A stretch of 8,519 nt of DNA from Acidimicrobiaceae bacterium (lineage in GTDB: Bacteria > Actinomycetota > Acidimicrobiia > Acidimicrobiales > RAAP-2): the NCBI GenBank assembly GCA_003164275.1, contig PLSY01000382.1, positions 1 through 8,519 on the forward strand, read 5' to 3'. Both the position numbers and the translations under genes were made by a program. Within the stretch, counting starts at the first letter, position 1. Every line of letters starts with the position of its first letter. This document shows, piece after piece, positions 1-6,068 of the stretch. The notes beneath the pieces are model-generated. The model was not told the origin of the DNA. It saw only the letters and a program-made list of their open reading frames with translations, and did not search any database.

Positions 1-498
1 TCCACCGGCGAGGTCATGGGGATCGGCTCAACCTTCGGCCTGGCCTTCGCCAAGAGCCAGATCGCCGCCGGCAACCGGCTGCCCGTCGAGGGGACGGTGT
101 TCTTGTCACTCGCCGACCGGGACAAGGCCGGCGGCCTTGACGCGGCGCGACAGTTCGTGGCCCTCGGCTTCGACTTGGCGGCCACCTCGGGGACGGCGGC
201 CATGCTCGAGGCCGAGGGCGTCCCTGTCGCCACGGTGGTGGCCAAGGTCGGTGAGTCCCACCCCGGCGTGGTCGACGCCGTCGATCTCATTGCCGGGGGG
301 AAGGTGCAGCTGGTGGTCAACACCCCCCGGGGCCGCGGGCCGAGGGCCGACGGGAACCACATCCGGTCGACAGCCCTGTCGCACATGGTCCCGTGCCTGA
401 CGACGGTGGCCGCCGCCCGCGCCGCCGCCGCCGGCATCGCCGACTGGATCAGCCACCCGTTGTCGGTCCGGTCCCTCCAGGAGTACCACGAAGGATGA
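1..498 (+). CDS. carB: Carbamoyl-phosphate synthase large subunit, C-terminal end (5' truncated by window)
   Basis: This is the last 165 codons of the large subunit that makes carbamoyl phosphate from bicarbonate, ATP and ammonia passed from CarA, the entry step of pyrimidine and arginine synthesis. The frame is open from base 1. It begins with STGEVMGI, the conserved end of the second ATP-grasp half. From about residue 29 it continues into the regulatory MGS-like domain, with VFLSLADRDK near 33-42, a TSGTA loop near 62-66, and the NTPRG...DGNHIRSTA segment near 107-125 that binds allosteric nucleotides in this family. PCLTT (131-135) is also typical. The stop TGA at 496-498 overlaps the pyrD ATG by 4 nt, so translation is probably coupled. 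The rest of the gene lies upstream of the window. Nothing suggests damage. Confidence 0.97.
   Translation, partial: STGEVMGIGSTFGLAFAKSQIAAGNRLPVEGTVFLSLADRDKAGGLDAARQFVALGFDLAATSGTAAMLEAEGVPVATVVAKVGESHPGVVDAVDLIAGGKVQLVVNTPRGRGPRADGNHIRSTALSHMVPCLTTVAAARAAAAGIADWISHPLSVRSLQEYHEG
479..483 (+). promoter_or_regulatory. Ribosome binding site for pyrD
   Basis: AGGAG lies inside the end of carB, 11 nt before the ATG at 495. It is the main sequence support for starting pyrD at the ATGA overlap. A GTG at 573 would give a more typical length but has its GGGAG only 2 nt away. Confidence 0.55.
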
Positions 499-1493
499 CC
501 GGGGCGATCCCGACCGGGTCGGAGCGGGTCGACCGGGTGCGTAGGGCGTGGCGTGCCGTCGTGGCGGGAGACGTGGACCTCACGACCAAGGTTGGCTCGC
601 TGACGCTGGCCAACCCGGTGATGACGGCCTCGGGCACGGCCGGCCACGGTGACGAGCTCCAGGCCTACTTCCCCTTGGGCGAGCTCGGGGCCGTGGTCGT
701 GAAGTCCCTCTCCGTCGGCCCCTGGCCCGGCAATCCGCCCCTCCGGGTCCATGAGACCCCTTCGGGCATGCTCAACAGCGTGGGCCTCCAAGGCCCTGGC
801 CTGCCGGTTTGGGTGGAGGAGTACCTGCCCGGCCTGGTGGCCACCGGCGCCAAGGTCGTCGTGAGCATCTGGGGCCAGAAGGTCGAGGACTACGCCAAAG
901 CCGCCGCCATCGTCGCCGGCCTGTCGGGGATCGTGGCCATCGAGGTCAACGTGAGCTGCCCGAACGTGGAGGACCGGCGCCGCATGTTCGCCCACTCGCC
1001 GTCGGCCACCGCCGAGGTGGTGTCCGCCGTCGCCGAGCACTGCCCGGGGCTGCCCCGGTGGGCCAAGCTCAGCCCCAATGTGTCCGATCTCGCCGACATC
1101 GCCGGCGCCGCCCTGGCCGCCGGGGCTGAGGGCGTCACGCTGGTCAACACCGTCTTGGGCATGGCCATCGACACCGATCGCCGCCGACCGGTCCTCGGCT
1201 CGGGCGGCGCCGGCGGTGGGCTGTCGGGCCCGGCCATCCACCCGGTGGCCGTCCGGGCCGTCTTCGACGTCCGGGCCGCCCATCCCAACGCCACCATCAT
1301 CGGGGTCGGAGGGGTGATGGGGGGAGCGGACGCCGTCGAGCTGATCATGGCCGGTGCCGACGCTGTCCAGGTCGGCACGGCGACCTTCCGGGACCCCAGG
1401 GCACCGATCAAGGTATTGGCCGAGCTGAGGCGGTGGTGCTCGAGACAAGGTGTGCGCCGGGTCGTCGAACTGAGGGGAGTGGCCCATGGATGA
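495..1493 (+). CDS. pyrD: Dihydroorotate dehydrogenase, class 1B-like catalytic subunit
   Basis: The enzyme oxidises dihydroorotate to orotate with bound FMN, the fourth step of pyrimidine synthesis. It is 332 residues from the ATG that overlaps the carB stop. FMN-barrel motifs are clear: NPVMTASGTAG (40-50), VVVKSLS with Lys70, GMLNSVGLQGPG (91-102), VNVSCPNV (151-158) with the class 1 catalytic Cys155, KLSPN (191-195), LVNTV (216-220) and GVGGVMGGADA (270-280). GPWPGNPP followed by GMLNSVGLQ is the class 1B pattern. Class 1B enzymes normally work as heterotetramers with the iron-sulfur/FAD subunit PyrK and pass electrons to NAD. No pyrK lies between carB and pyrD or elsewhere in this window, unlike the Bacillus order. 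About 26 residues precede the first conserved segment, so a GTG start at 573 (306 residues) is possible. The end overlaps pyrF by 8 nt. Confidence 0.93.
   Translation: MTGAIPTGSERVDRVRRAWRAVVAGDVDLTTKVGSLTLANPVMTASGTAGHGDELQAYFPLGELGAVVVKSLSVGPWPGNPPLRVHETPSGMLNSVGLQGPGLPVWVEEYLPGLVATGAKVVVSIWGQKVEDYAKAAAIVAGLSGIVAIEVNVSCPNVEDRRRMFAHSPSATAEVVSAVAEHCPGLPRWAKLSPNVSDLADIAGAALAAGAEGVTLVNTVLGMAIDTDRRRPVLGSGGAGGGLSGPAIHPVAVRAVFDVRAAHPNATIIGVGGVMGGADAVELIMAGADAVQVGTATFRDPRAPIKVLAELRRWCSRQGVRRVVELRGVAHG
1472..1479 (+). promoter_or_regulatory. Ribosome binding site for pyrF
   Basis: GAGGGGAG sits in the last codons of pyrD, 6 nt before the ATG at 1486. It supports that start and translation of pyrF from the same message. 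Confidence 0.7.
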
Positions 1494-2346
1494 GCTGTCC
1501 GAACAGCAAGGATTCAGCGCCCGCCTGGCCACGGCGGTTGCGAAGTCGGGCCCACTGTGTGCCGGGATCGACCCTTCGGCGGCGTTGCTCGCCCAGTGGG
1601 GCCTGAGCGACGATGCCGAGGGACTCCACACCTTTGGGATGCGCTGCATCGAAGCATTCGCCGGCTTGGTCCCGGTCGTGAAGCCCCAGGTGGCATTCTT
1701 CGAACGGTTCGGGGCCCGGGGGATGGCGGCACTGGAGTCGATACTCGCCGCCGCCAGGGCTTGCGACCTGATGGTCATCGGCGACGCCAAGCGGGGTGAC
1801 ATCGGCACCACGTCGGCGGCCTACGCCTCGGCCTGGCTGGACCCGGCCTCGACCCTGCGGGTGGACGCCATGACGGTCGCCCCCTATCTCGGGCTCGGGG
1901 CCCTGCGCCCCATCCTCGACCTGGCCGGCCAGCATGGCCGTGGGGTCATCGTGGTCGTCCGGAGCTCCAACCCCGAGGGCCGCGGCCTCCAGCTGGCGCT
2001 GACCGACGGGGGGAGGGGACCGGCCGTCGAGGACATGCTCCTTGACCAGATCGCCGGGCTCAACCACGGGGGCGACCTGCCGCCGGGAACCGTCGGCGCC
2101 GTCATCGGTGCCACCTTGGCCCCGTCGTCGTTCGATCTCGCCACCTTGGGGGGGACCATTCTGGCTCCCGGGGTGGGGGCCCAGGGGGGGACGGCGAAAG
2201 AGGTGGCCGCGCTGTTTTCGGGCTGCCCGCCGGGGTCGGTGGTGGCGAGCGCCTCCCGATCGATTCTGAGCCACGGCCCCGACGTCCAGTCCCTGGCCCG
2301 GGCGGCCGGCCGCGAGCTGTACGAGATGGCCGAGGCGCTGTCCTGA
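1486..2346 (+). CDS. pyrF: Orotidine 5'-phosphate decarboxylase, group 2
   Basis: This cytosolic TIM-barrel enzyme decarboxylates OMP to UMP, the last step of the pathway. It has 286 residues, the longer group 2 form also found in mycobacteria, rather than the roughly 230-residue form of E. coli. LCAGIDP (24-30) opens the barrel. VVKPQVAFFERFG (64-76) carries the substrate lysine. GDAKRGDIG (99-107) holds the catalytic Asp-x-Lys-x-x-Asp set (D100, K102, D105). LAPGVGAQGGT (226-236) is the phosphate-binding loop, and R258 in SASRSIL is the expected phosphate arginine. The start has a good ribosome site and overlaps pyrD by 8 nt. This is the last gene of the pyrimidine operon seen here. Its stop is 4 nt from the stop of the opposing gene. 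Confidence 0.96.
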   Translation: MDELSEQQGFSARLATAVAKSGPLCAGIDPSAALLAQWGLSDDAEGLHTFGMRCIEAFAGLVPVVKPQVAFFERFGARGMAALESILAAARACDLMVIGDAKRGDIGTTSAAYASAWLDPASTLRVDAMTVAPYLGLGALRPILDLAGQHGRGVIVVVRSSNPEGRGLQLALTDGGRGPAVEDMLLDQIAGLNHGGDLPPGTVGAVIGATLAPSSFDLATLGGTILAPGVGAQGGTAKEVAALFSGCPPGSVVASASRSILSHGPDVQSLARAAGRELYEMAEALS

Positions 2347-2350
2347 ACCC

Positions 2351-2962
2351 CTAGCGGTCCGAGGTCGGCAGATCTCGGGCGAACTCCATGAAGGGCCGTC
2401 CCGGCAGGTACTCGTCGGGGATTTCACTCGACGGCTGGTAGTAGTCGATGTCGAAGATGTTGGAGACGCCCGGCTCCTCGACGGTGCCCGACAGCCCGGC
2501 CTCGTGGCTGGCCACGAAGGCATCTGCGCCGGTGATGTCACCTTTTGCCAGCGCCTCGTAGGTGGCCTTCTCGACCCGGGCGATGAGGCTGTAGACCACG
2601 CCGTCCAAGGTGGCGCCCACCCGGTGGCCGATCATGCAGTGGTGCTTGCCGTCGTCGATGGCATAGACGGCATCGTCCCCGCTGCCGATGCAGACACGGA
2701 TGCGGTCGGGGTGCCCGAAGATGTGGAGGAACTGCTCGTGTCGCCGCTCCTTCATGGCCCAGAGGGGACTCTTCGGAATGACCCCTTCGGGCTCGTCCTC
2801 CTCGAGCGGGGTGGCGTCGGTCGGTGCGGTGACCGGAAACGTGTCGGCCGCCGTCTCGGGCAGAAAGTGGAGCTGGCCGTCGTCTCGGGGTTGGACCAGC
2901 CCGTCGCCAGGGGTTGCCACATAGGGCAGCCGTTCTCCGTTTGGCTGTTCTCCCTCGACCAC
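2351..2962 (-). CDS. Conserved-looking hypothetical protein, 203 residues
   Basis: I do not recognise this protein. The GTG at 2962 is preferred because GAGAGGAG lies 5 nt before it; a GTG at 2998 would add 12 residues without such a site. Residues 1-65 are rich in Pro, Asp, Glu and Thr and look disordered. Residues 66-200 look like a compact soluble domain with alternating beta-like stretches (DRIRVCIG, AVYAIDD, GVVYSLIARV) and an amphipathic helix near 130-140. No signal peptide or membrane segment is visible. Histidines and cysteines cluster at H75, H80, H84, C91, H107, H108, C109 and H113, which could bind metal, but this is only a guess. The gene is last in the minus-strand run, 96 nt after the 5-oxoprolinase fusion. 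It may be cotranscribed with it or stand alone; I see no promoter in the gap. Codon use matches its neighbours. Confidence 0.75.
   Translation of the reverse strand: MVEGEQPNGERLPYVATPGDGLVQPRDDGQLHFLPETAADTFPVTAPTDATPLEEDEPEGVIPKSPLWAMKERRHEQFLHIFGHPDRIRVCIGSGDDAVYAIDDGKHHCMIGHRVGATLDGVVYSLIARVEKATYEALAKGDITGADAFVASHEAGLSGTVEEPGVSNIFDIDYYQPSSEIPDEYLPGRPFMEFARDLPTSDR
2359..2378 (+). terminator. Candidate terminator stem-loop of the pyr operon
   Basis: An 8-bp stem (CCGAGGTC with GATCTCGG, loop GGCA) begins 13 nt after the pyrF stop. In plus-strand RNA all eight pairs form, one as a G-U wobble; in minus-strand RNA that pair becomes A-C and breaks the stem. It therefore favours the pyr transcript. 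There is no U tract, so it is not a classic intrinsic terminator, and it lies in the last codons of the opposing gene. Confidence 0.35.
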
Positions 2963-2967
2963 GCCTG

Positions 2968-2975
2968 CTCCTCTC
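2968..2975 (-). promoter_or_regulatory. Strong ribosome binding site that sets the start of the unknown gene
   Basis: On the minus strand GAGAGGAG is followed by 5 nt and then the GTG at 2962. It is one of the best Shine-Dalgarno matches in the window, and it argues against the upstream GTG at 2998, because it would lie inside that longer reading frame. Confidence 0.7.
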
Positions 2976-3058
2976 GATCGCAGAAAGGGCGACACCACCC
3001 CTCCTTCGCCACTTCCAAGCCCACACTCTCCCAGATCCGACGCCTTCGGGTGGACGGC
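2976..3058 (-). other. Short intergenic gap between pxpBC and the unknown gene
   Basis: I see no convincing -35/-10 pair, no strong stem-loop with a T run and no small gene here. The spacing allows either read-through from the pxp genes or an unrecognised promoter. Confidence 0.4.
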
Positions 3059-4765
3059 TCAGGTTCCCGCCTCGGTCGGGAACCAACCCGACACCCGGTC
3101 CTCCAGGTCGTGGCGCAGGGCGGCCCGGGACGCTCTGGCCTCATCCAGCCCGACCTCGACGAAGACCACGGTGTCGCCCGGGGCGAGTTGGGCAACCTTG
3201 GCCACATCGACGGCGGTGACGCAGGCCAGGACGGGGTACCCGCCGACGGTGGCATGGTCGGACAACAAGATGATGGGCGCACCGCTGGCCGGAACCTGGA
3301 TGGCTCCGGTGACCATGCCCAGCGAATCGCAGCCCTCATCGGGTCCCGCCAGCGGCCGCGCGCCGGAGAGGCGGACCCCTATGCGGTTGGACTCCGGCCC
3401 GACCGTCCAGGGCTCGGCCAGGAACTGAGCCAGGTCGCCCGCTTCGAAACGGTGGGGACCGGGGATCACCCCGATCACGTGGGGCTGGTGGCCCAACAGG
3501 TCCCCGGTCGCCGGCTCGAGCAGTCCCCGCGGACGGACCGGGGCTCCGAGGTCGACGACATCGCCTCGACGCAGAGGGCCAGGCCCGAGCCCGCTCAACA
3601 CGTCAGAGGAACGTGAGCCGAGGATGCGCTCTGAAGCGATCCCACCGGCCACGGCCAGATAGGCACGCAGCCCCGGCCGCACCCTGCCGATGGCCACTAC
3701 CTGCCCGGGCCCTATCGGGGTGACCGTACCCGTCTCGTGGCGGTGCCCGTCGATGGTCACCGAGGTGTCGTCGGAGGATCCGCCCGACGTCGAGACAACG
3801 GCGATATGGGTCGCCCGGGCGAACCGCAGCGTCGGCCCGATGGCGGTGATCTCGATGGCCGCGGCGTCGGCCGCGTTGCCGACCAAGAGGTTGGCGAGAC
3901 CCATGGCCGCCGGGTCGGCCGGACCTGATCTCGGCACGCCGATCCCAGCCAGCCCGGGACGACCGCCGTCTTGGATGAGGGTCATGGCCCCGGGCTCTGT
4001 CACCTCGATGAAGCGCTCACCCCGGGCCACCAGCGGCGGTCGCGTTGCCGGCGTCCCAGGCTGACCGCCTGCTCCATTGATCGGCTCGGCGACGGTGAAG
4101 CGCACCCGGTCGCCGAGCCGGAGGAGGGCAAACGGTTCGTGCCGAGGGTCGAACAGCTTGACGGCGGTCCGGCCGAGCAACCTCCATCCTCCCGGAGACG
4201 CCCGGGGATAGACCGAGGCGAATCCGCCGGCCACGGCCACCGACCCGGCCGGGACCGAGGCTCGAGGTACCGAGCGACGGGCGATGGCGGAGAGCTCGGG
4301 CGGCAGCCCCACGAGGTAGGGGAACCCGGGGGCGAAGCCGAGGAAGGCCACCTGTAGCTCCGCTCCGCAGATCAGCTCGATCACCCCGCCGGCATCGACT
4401 CCGAGCTCGGCCGCCACGTCGTCCAGGTCGTCGCCGTCGAACACCACCGGCAGTTCGACGGTCGGCCGCTCCCCATCGGGATCGGCCGGTTGGCTTCCCG
4501 GCTGGGCCCCGGGCACTCCGGCAAGGTTCGAGGTGAGCGACGAGAGCCAGTCGAACAGTTCCTCCCAGTCGGTCGCCGGGTCCGAGTGAACGACCAAGGT
4601 GTGGAGACCGACGACGACATCTTCGATCCCGGGCGGTGCCTCCCCCCTTTGCCGTCGGGCCCCGATGACCGAGGCCAGCCGGTGGGCGGCATCGGTCGTC
4701 ACCGTCTCGATGAGGAGGGCACTGTCCCCGAAGGGGAGAATCTCCACGCTCATCCGAGGTGCCAT
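3059..4765 (-). CDS. 5-oxoprolinase subunit B-C fusion (PxpB-PxpC, KipI-KipA like)
   Basis: One 568-residue frame joins two subunits that are separate in E. coli and Bacillus. Residues 1-225 are PxpB/KipI: FGDSALLIE (12-20), FLGFAPGFPYLVGLP (141-155), and the segment at 172-200 with VPAGSVAVAGG and SPGGWRLLGRT. Residues 228-250 form a Gly/Pro-rich linker. Residues 252-540 are PxpC/KipA: MTLIQDGGRPGLAGIGVPRSG (261-281), YLAVAGGI (369-376), LGSRSSD (382-388), NRIGVRLSG (460-468) and GAIQVP...SDHATVGGYP (487-511). With PxpA it should hydrolyse 5-oxoproline to glutamate using ATP. Fused members are often labelled 5-oxoprolinase/urea amidolyase family. I start at ATG 4765; the ATG at 4753 is nearly as likely, since neither has a good ribosome site. 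The frame also runs upstream to 5236, but that part is shadow of pxpA. The gap after pxpA is 31 nt, consistent with an operon. A KipI/KipA-like regulatory role is less likely next to pxpA. Confidence 0.9.
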   Translation of the reverse strand: MAPRMSVEILPFGDSALLIETVTTDAAHRLASVIGARRQRGEAPPGIEDVVVGLHTLVVHSDPATDWEELFDWLSSLTSNLAGVPGAQPGSQPADPDGERPTVELPVVFDGDDLDDVAAELGVDAGGVIELICGAELQVAFLGFAPGFPYLVGLPPELSAIARRSVPRASVPAGSVAVAGGFASVYPRASPGGWRLLGRTAVKLFDPRHEPFALLRLGDRVRFTVAEPINGAGGQPGTPATRPPLVARGERFIEVTEPGAMTLIQDGGRPGLAGIGVPRSGPADPAAMGLANLLVGNAADAAAIEITAIGPTLRFARATHIAVVSTSGGSSDDTSVTIDGHRHETGTVTPIGPGQVVAIGRVRPGLRAYLAVAGGIASERILGSRSSDVLSGLGPGPLRRGDVVDLGAPVRPRGLLEPATGDLLGHQPHVIGVIPGPHRFEAGDLAQFLAEPWTVGPESNRIGVRLSGARPLAGPDEGCDSLGMVTGAIQVPASGAPIILLSDHATVGGYPVLACVTAVDVAKVAQLAPGDTVVFVEVGLDEARASRAALRHDLEDRVSGWFPTEAGT

Positions 4766-4796
4766 GGCCCGACGCAGGCCTCGGGGAAGACGAGGG

Positions 4797-5564
4797 TCAC
4801 GGGGGAGTGGCCGGATTGATGAACGACGCCACGACGACACCGTCGGCGTCGAGGGCGGCCCGCACCGTTCGGGCTGTCCGAGCTGCCCCTGGGGCGTCGC
4901 CGTGGATGCATATGGTGTCGGCCTCGACCGGGGTCCAGGCACCGTCGAGAGCGACCACCCCGCCCCGACGGACGAGTGAGAGGGCCCGTTCGGCAACGAT
5001 GGCATCGTTAGAGACGAGGGCGCCGGCCTCGTCTCTCGACGCCAGTCGCCCATCGGCCAGGTAGCCCCGATCGGGGAACCCCTCGAGGATGACGGTGAGG
5101 CCGGCACGTCGGGCAAGGTCGACGACGACCGTCCCGGGCTGAGCGAGGAGAACCCAGGGTCCGTGACCACTGACAGCCTCGACCACGGACGCGGCGGCGG
5201 CGGGATCGGAGCCCATCGAGTTGTAGAGCGCTCCATGGGGCTTCACGAAGCTGACCTTTCCTCCGACGGTGGCGACGACGTCCTCCAAGATGGCGCACTG
5301 CTCGACGATGTCGGCGACCAGCTGGGCGTGCTCGAAGGGAAGCCGCCGGCGCCCGAACCCCGCCCGGTCGCGGAACGAGATATGGGCCCCGATGACCACA
5401 CCCCGGTCGAGGCAGGCTGAGGCTGAGTCCCGCATCATCTGGGGGGAGCCGGCGTGAAAGCCACAAGCCACGCTGGCACTGGTTACGGCGTCCAACACGG
5501 CCAGATCGGTGGGCGTCACGGTCTCGCCCTCCCCGAGATCGGCGTTGATGTCGACCGTGGCCAT
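4797..5564 (-). CDS. pxpA: 5-oxoprolinase subunit A (LamB/YcsF family)
   Basis: This 255-residue protein matches the usual length of PxpA, the subunit that with PxpB and PxpC cleaves 5-oxoproline to glutamate with ATP. Family motifs run in order: VDINADLGEG (4-13), ACGFHAGSP (33-41), GAHISFRDRAGFGRR (59-73), VKPHGALYN (107-115), EGFPDRGYLADGRLASR (161-177) and ICIHGDAPGA (218-227). Several positions differ from the common family pattern as I remember it: HAGDP is HAGSP, GAHPS is GAHIS, FADR is FPDR, and HGDTP is HGDAP. The fold and histidines are kept, so I call it PxpA with some doubt about substrate. I chose ATG 5564 because DINADLG normally lies close to the N-terminus; ATG 5582 would add six residues. 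Neither has a clear ribosome site, and a -10-like hexamer six bases before 5564 would suit a leaderless message. It is first in the minus-strand run. Confidence 0.9.
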   Translation of the reverse strand: MATVDINADLGEGETVTPTDLAVLDAVTSASVACGFHAGSPQMMRDSASACLDRGVVIGAHISFRDRAGFGRRRLPFEHAQLVADIVEQCAILEDVVATVGGKVSFVKPHGALYNSMGSDPAAAASVVEAVSGHGPWVLLAQPGTVVVDLARRAGLTVILEGFPDRGYLADGRLASRDEAGALVSNDAIVAERALSLVRRGGVVALDGAWTPVEADTICIHGDAPGAARTARTVRAALDADGVVVASFINPATPP

Positions 5565-5570
5565 ACCCCC

Positions 5571-5601
5571 AGTATCGGACATCTCTGAAGGCCGTCGTCC
5601 A
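5571..5601 (-). promoter_or_regulatory. Candidate promoter for the pxp genes
   Basis: On the minus strand GATACT (5576-5571) lies 6 nt before the pxpA ATG at 5564. TGGACG (5601-5596) lies 19 nt upstream of it and matches 4 of 6 bases of TTGACA. Transcription would begin at or next to the ATG, giving a leaderless mRNA. The match is weak. Confidence 0.3.
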
Positions 5602-5676
5602 CCGGATCCCGAGATCGCCGCAGGTGGTGTCGTCGGGCTTTCTCGAAGGGGGGGCGTCCGCGCCGATCGGTTTCGT
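5602..5676. other. Divergent intergenic region between pxpA and mihF
   Basis: The stretch lies between the two promoter candidates. It contains a run of seven G at 5648-5654 but no clear operator repeat, RNA gene or small ORF with a ribosome site. Confidence 0.4.
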
Positions 5677-5712
5677 GTGACCCGACGCCCGCGAGGCGCT
5701 ATCGTTCCGACC
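5677..5712 (+). promoter_or_regulatory. Leaderless promoter of mihF
   Basis: GTGACC (5677-5682, 4 of 6 to TTGACA) and TATCGT (5700-5705, fits TANNNT) are separated by exactly 17 nt. The -10 ends 7 nt before the mihF ATG at 5713, placing transcription start at the first base of the gene. There is no Shine-Dalgarno sequence before the ATG, as expected for leaderless mRNA, which is common in Actinobacteria. Confidence 0.6.
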
Positions 5713-6030
5713 ATGCCGCAACCGCCAGCACTCACGCCCGAACAGCGCCAGGCCGCCCTGGCCAAGGCAGCCAAGGTCCGCCGTGAGCGGGCCGAAGTGA
5801 AAGAGAAGCTCAAACTCGGGTCCATCACCCTGTCCGAGCTCCTCACCACTGCCGACTCCAACGAGACCGTTGGGAAGATGAAGGTGCTCTCCGTGCTCGA
5901 ATCCCTGCCCGGCTTGGGCAAGGTCAAGGCCCGGCGCCTGATGGACACGGTGGGGATCAGCGAGAGTCGTCGGCTGCAAGGACTTGGGAGCAACCAACGA
6001 GAGTCTCTCTTGCGTGAGACCGCTCGCTGA
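5713..6030 (+). CDS. mihF: Actinobacterial integration host factor (mIHF)
   Basis: This is a 105-residue, basic nucleoid protein of the Rv1388/sIHF family, which binds and bends DNA and is unrelated to the HU-type IHF of E. coli. The N-terminal half is a long charged helix (LTPEQRQAALAKAAKVRRER, 7-26, then KEKLKLG). It is followed by the conserved core KMKVLSVLESLPGLGKVKARR (55-75) and the DNA-binding segment ISESRRLQGLGSNQRESLL (82-100). This closely parallels the mycobacterial protein, including GKMKV, GKVKA and RRL-GLG. The ATG at 5713 sits just after a promoter-like pair; the open frame to 5509 covers antisense pxpA and is not coding. gmk follows after 38 nt, as in Mycobacterium and Streptomyces. 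A strong stem-loop covers the stop codon. Confidence 0.96.
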   Translation: MPQPPALTPEQRQAALAKAAKVRRERAEVKEKLKLGSITLSELLTTADSNETVGKMKVLSVLESLPGLGKVKARRLMDTVGISESRRLQGLGSNQRESLLRETAR

Positions 6031-6036
6031 GCGGTC
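6018..6036 (+). terminator. Stem-loop across the mihF stop codon (attenuator or mRNA 3' end)
   Basis: GACCGCTC and GAGCGGTC form a perfect 8-bp stem with a 3-nt loop (GCT), and the mihF TGA straddles the start of the second arm. No T run follows, so a classic intrinsic terminator is not shown. It could act as a partial terminator or as an RNA-stability end that makes mihF message more abundant than gmk message. Confidence 0.45.
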
Positions 6037-6047
6037 CCACTGACCGG

Positions 6048-6065
6048 GCCGGCACAGGCGCCGGC
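6048..6065 (+). repeat. Second small inverted repeat before gmk
   Basis: GCCGGC appears twice around the loop ACAGGC, giving a 6-bp all-GC stem that ends 3 nt before the gmk TTG. It occupies the place where a ribosome site would be and may limit gmk translation. Confidence 0.35.
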
Positions 6066-6068
6066 TCG

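Noticed and set aside
1408..2541. 377-codon minus-strand frame antisense to pyrF
   Set aside because: Low-complexity, Gly/Arg/Pro-rich translation with no motif; pyrF on the plus strand explains the sequence.
2504..3616. 370-codon plus-strand frame across the unknown gene and pxpC
   Set aside because: It lies antisense to the PxpC motifs and to the unknown gene with its good ribosome site; the translation is compositionally biased and has no recognisable domain.
4766..5236. N-terminal extension of the PxpB-PxpC frame
   Set aside because: This part overlaps pxpA in another frame and has no motif; PxpB homology starts right after the ATG at 4765/4753.
4797..5564. Lactam utilisation protein LamB as a distinct function
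   Set aside because: The name is an old label for the same family; the neighbouring PxpB-PxpC fusion supports 5-oxoprolinase instead.
5509..5712. N-terminal extension of mihF
   Set aside because: It overlaps the start of pxpA on the opposite strand and the mihF promoter; the mIHF family begins near the ATG at 5713.
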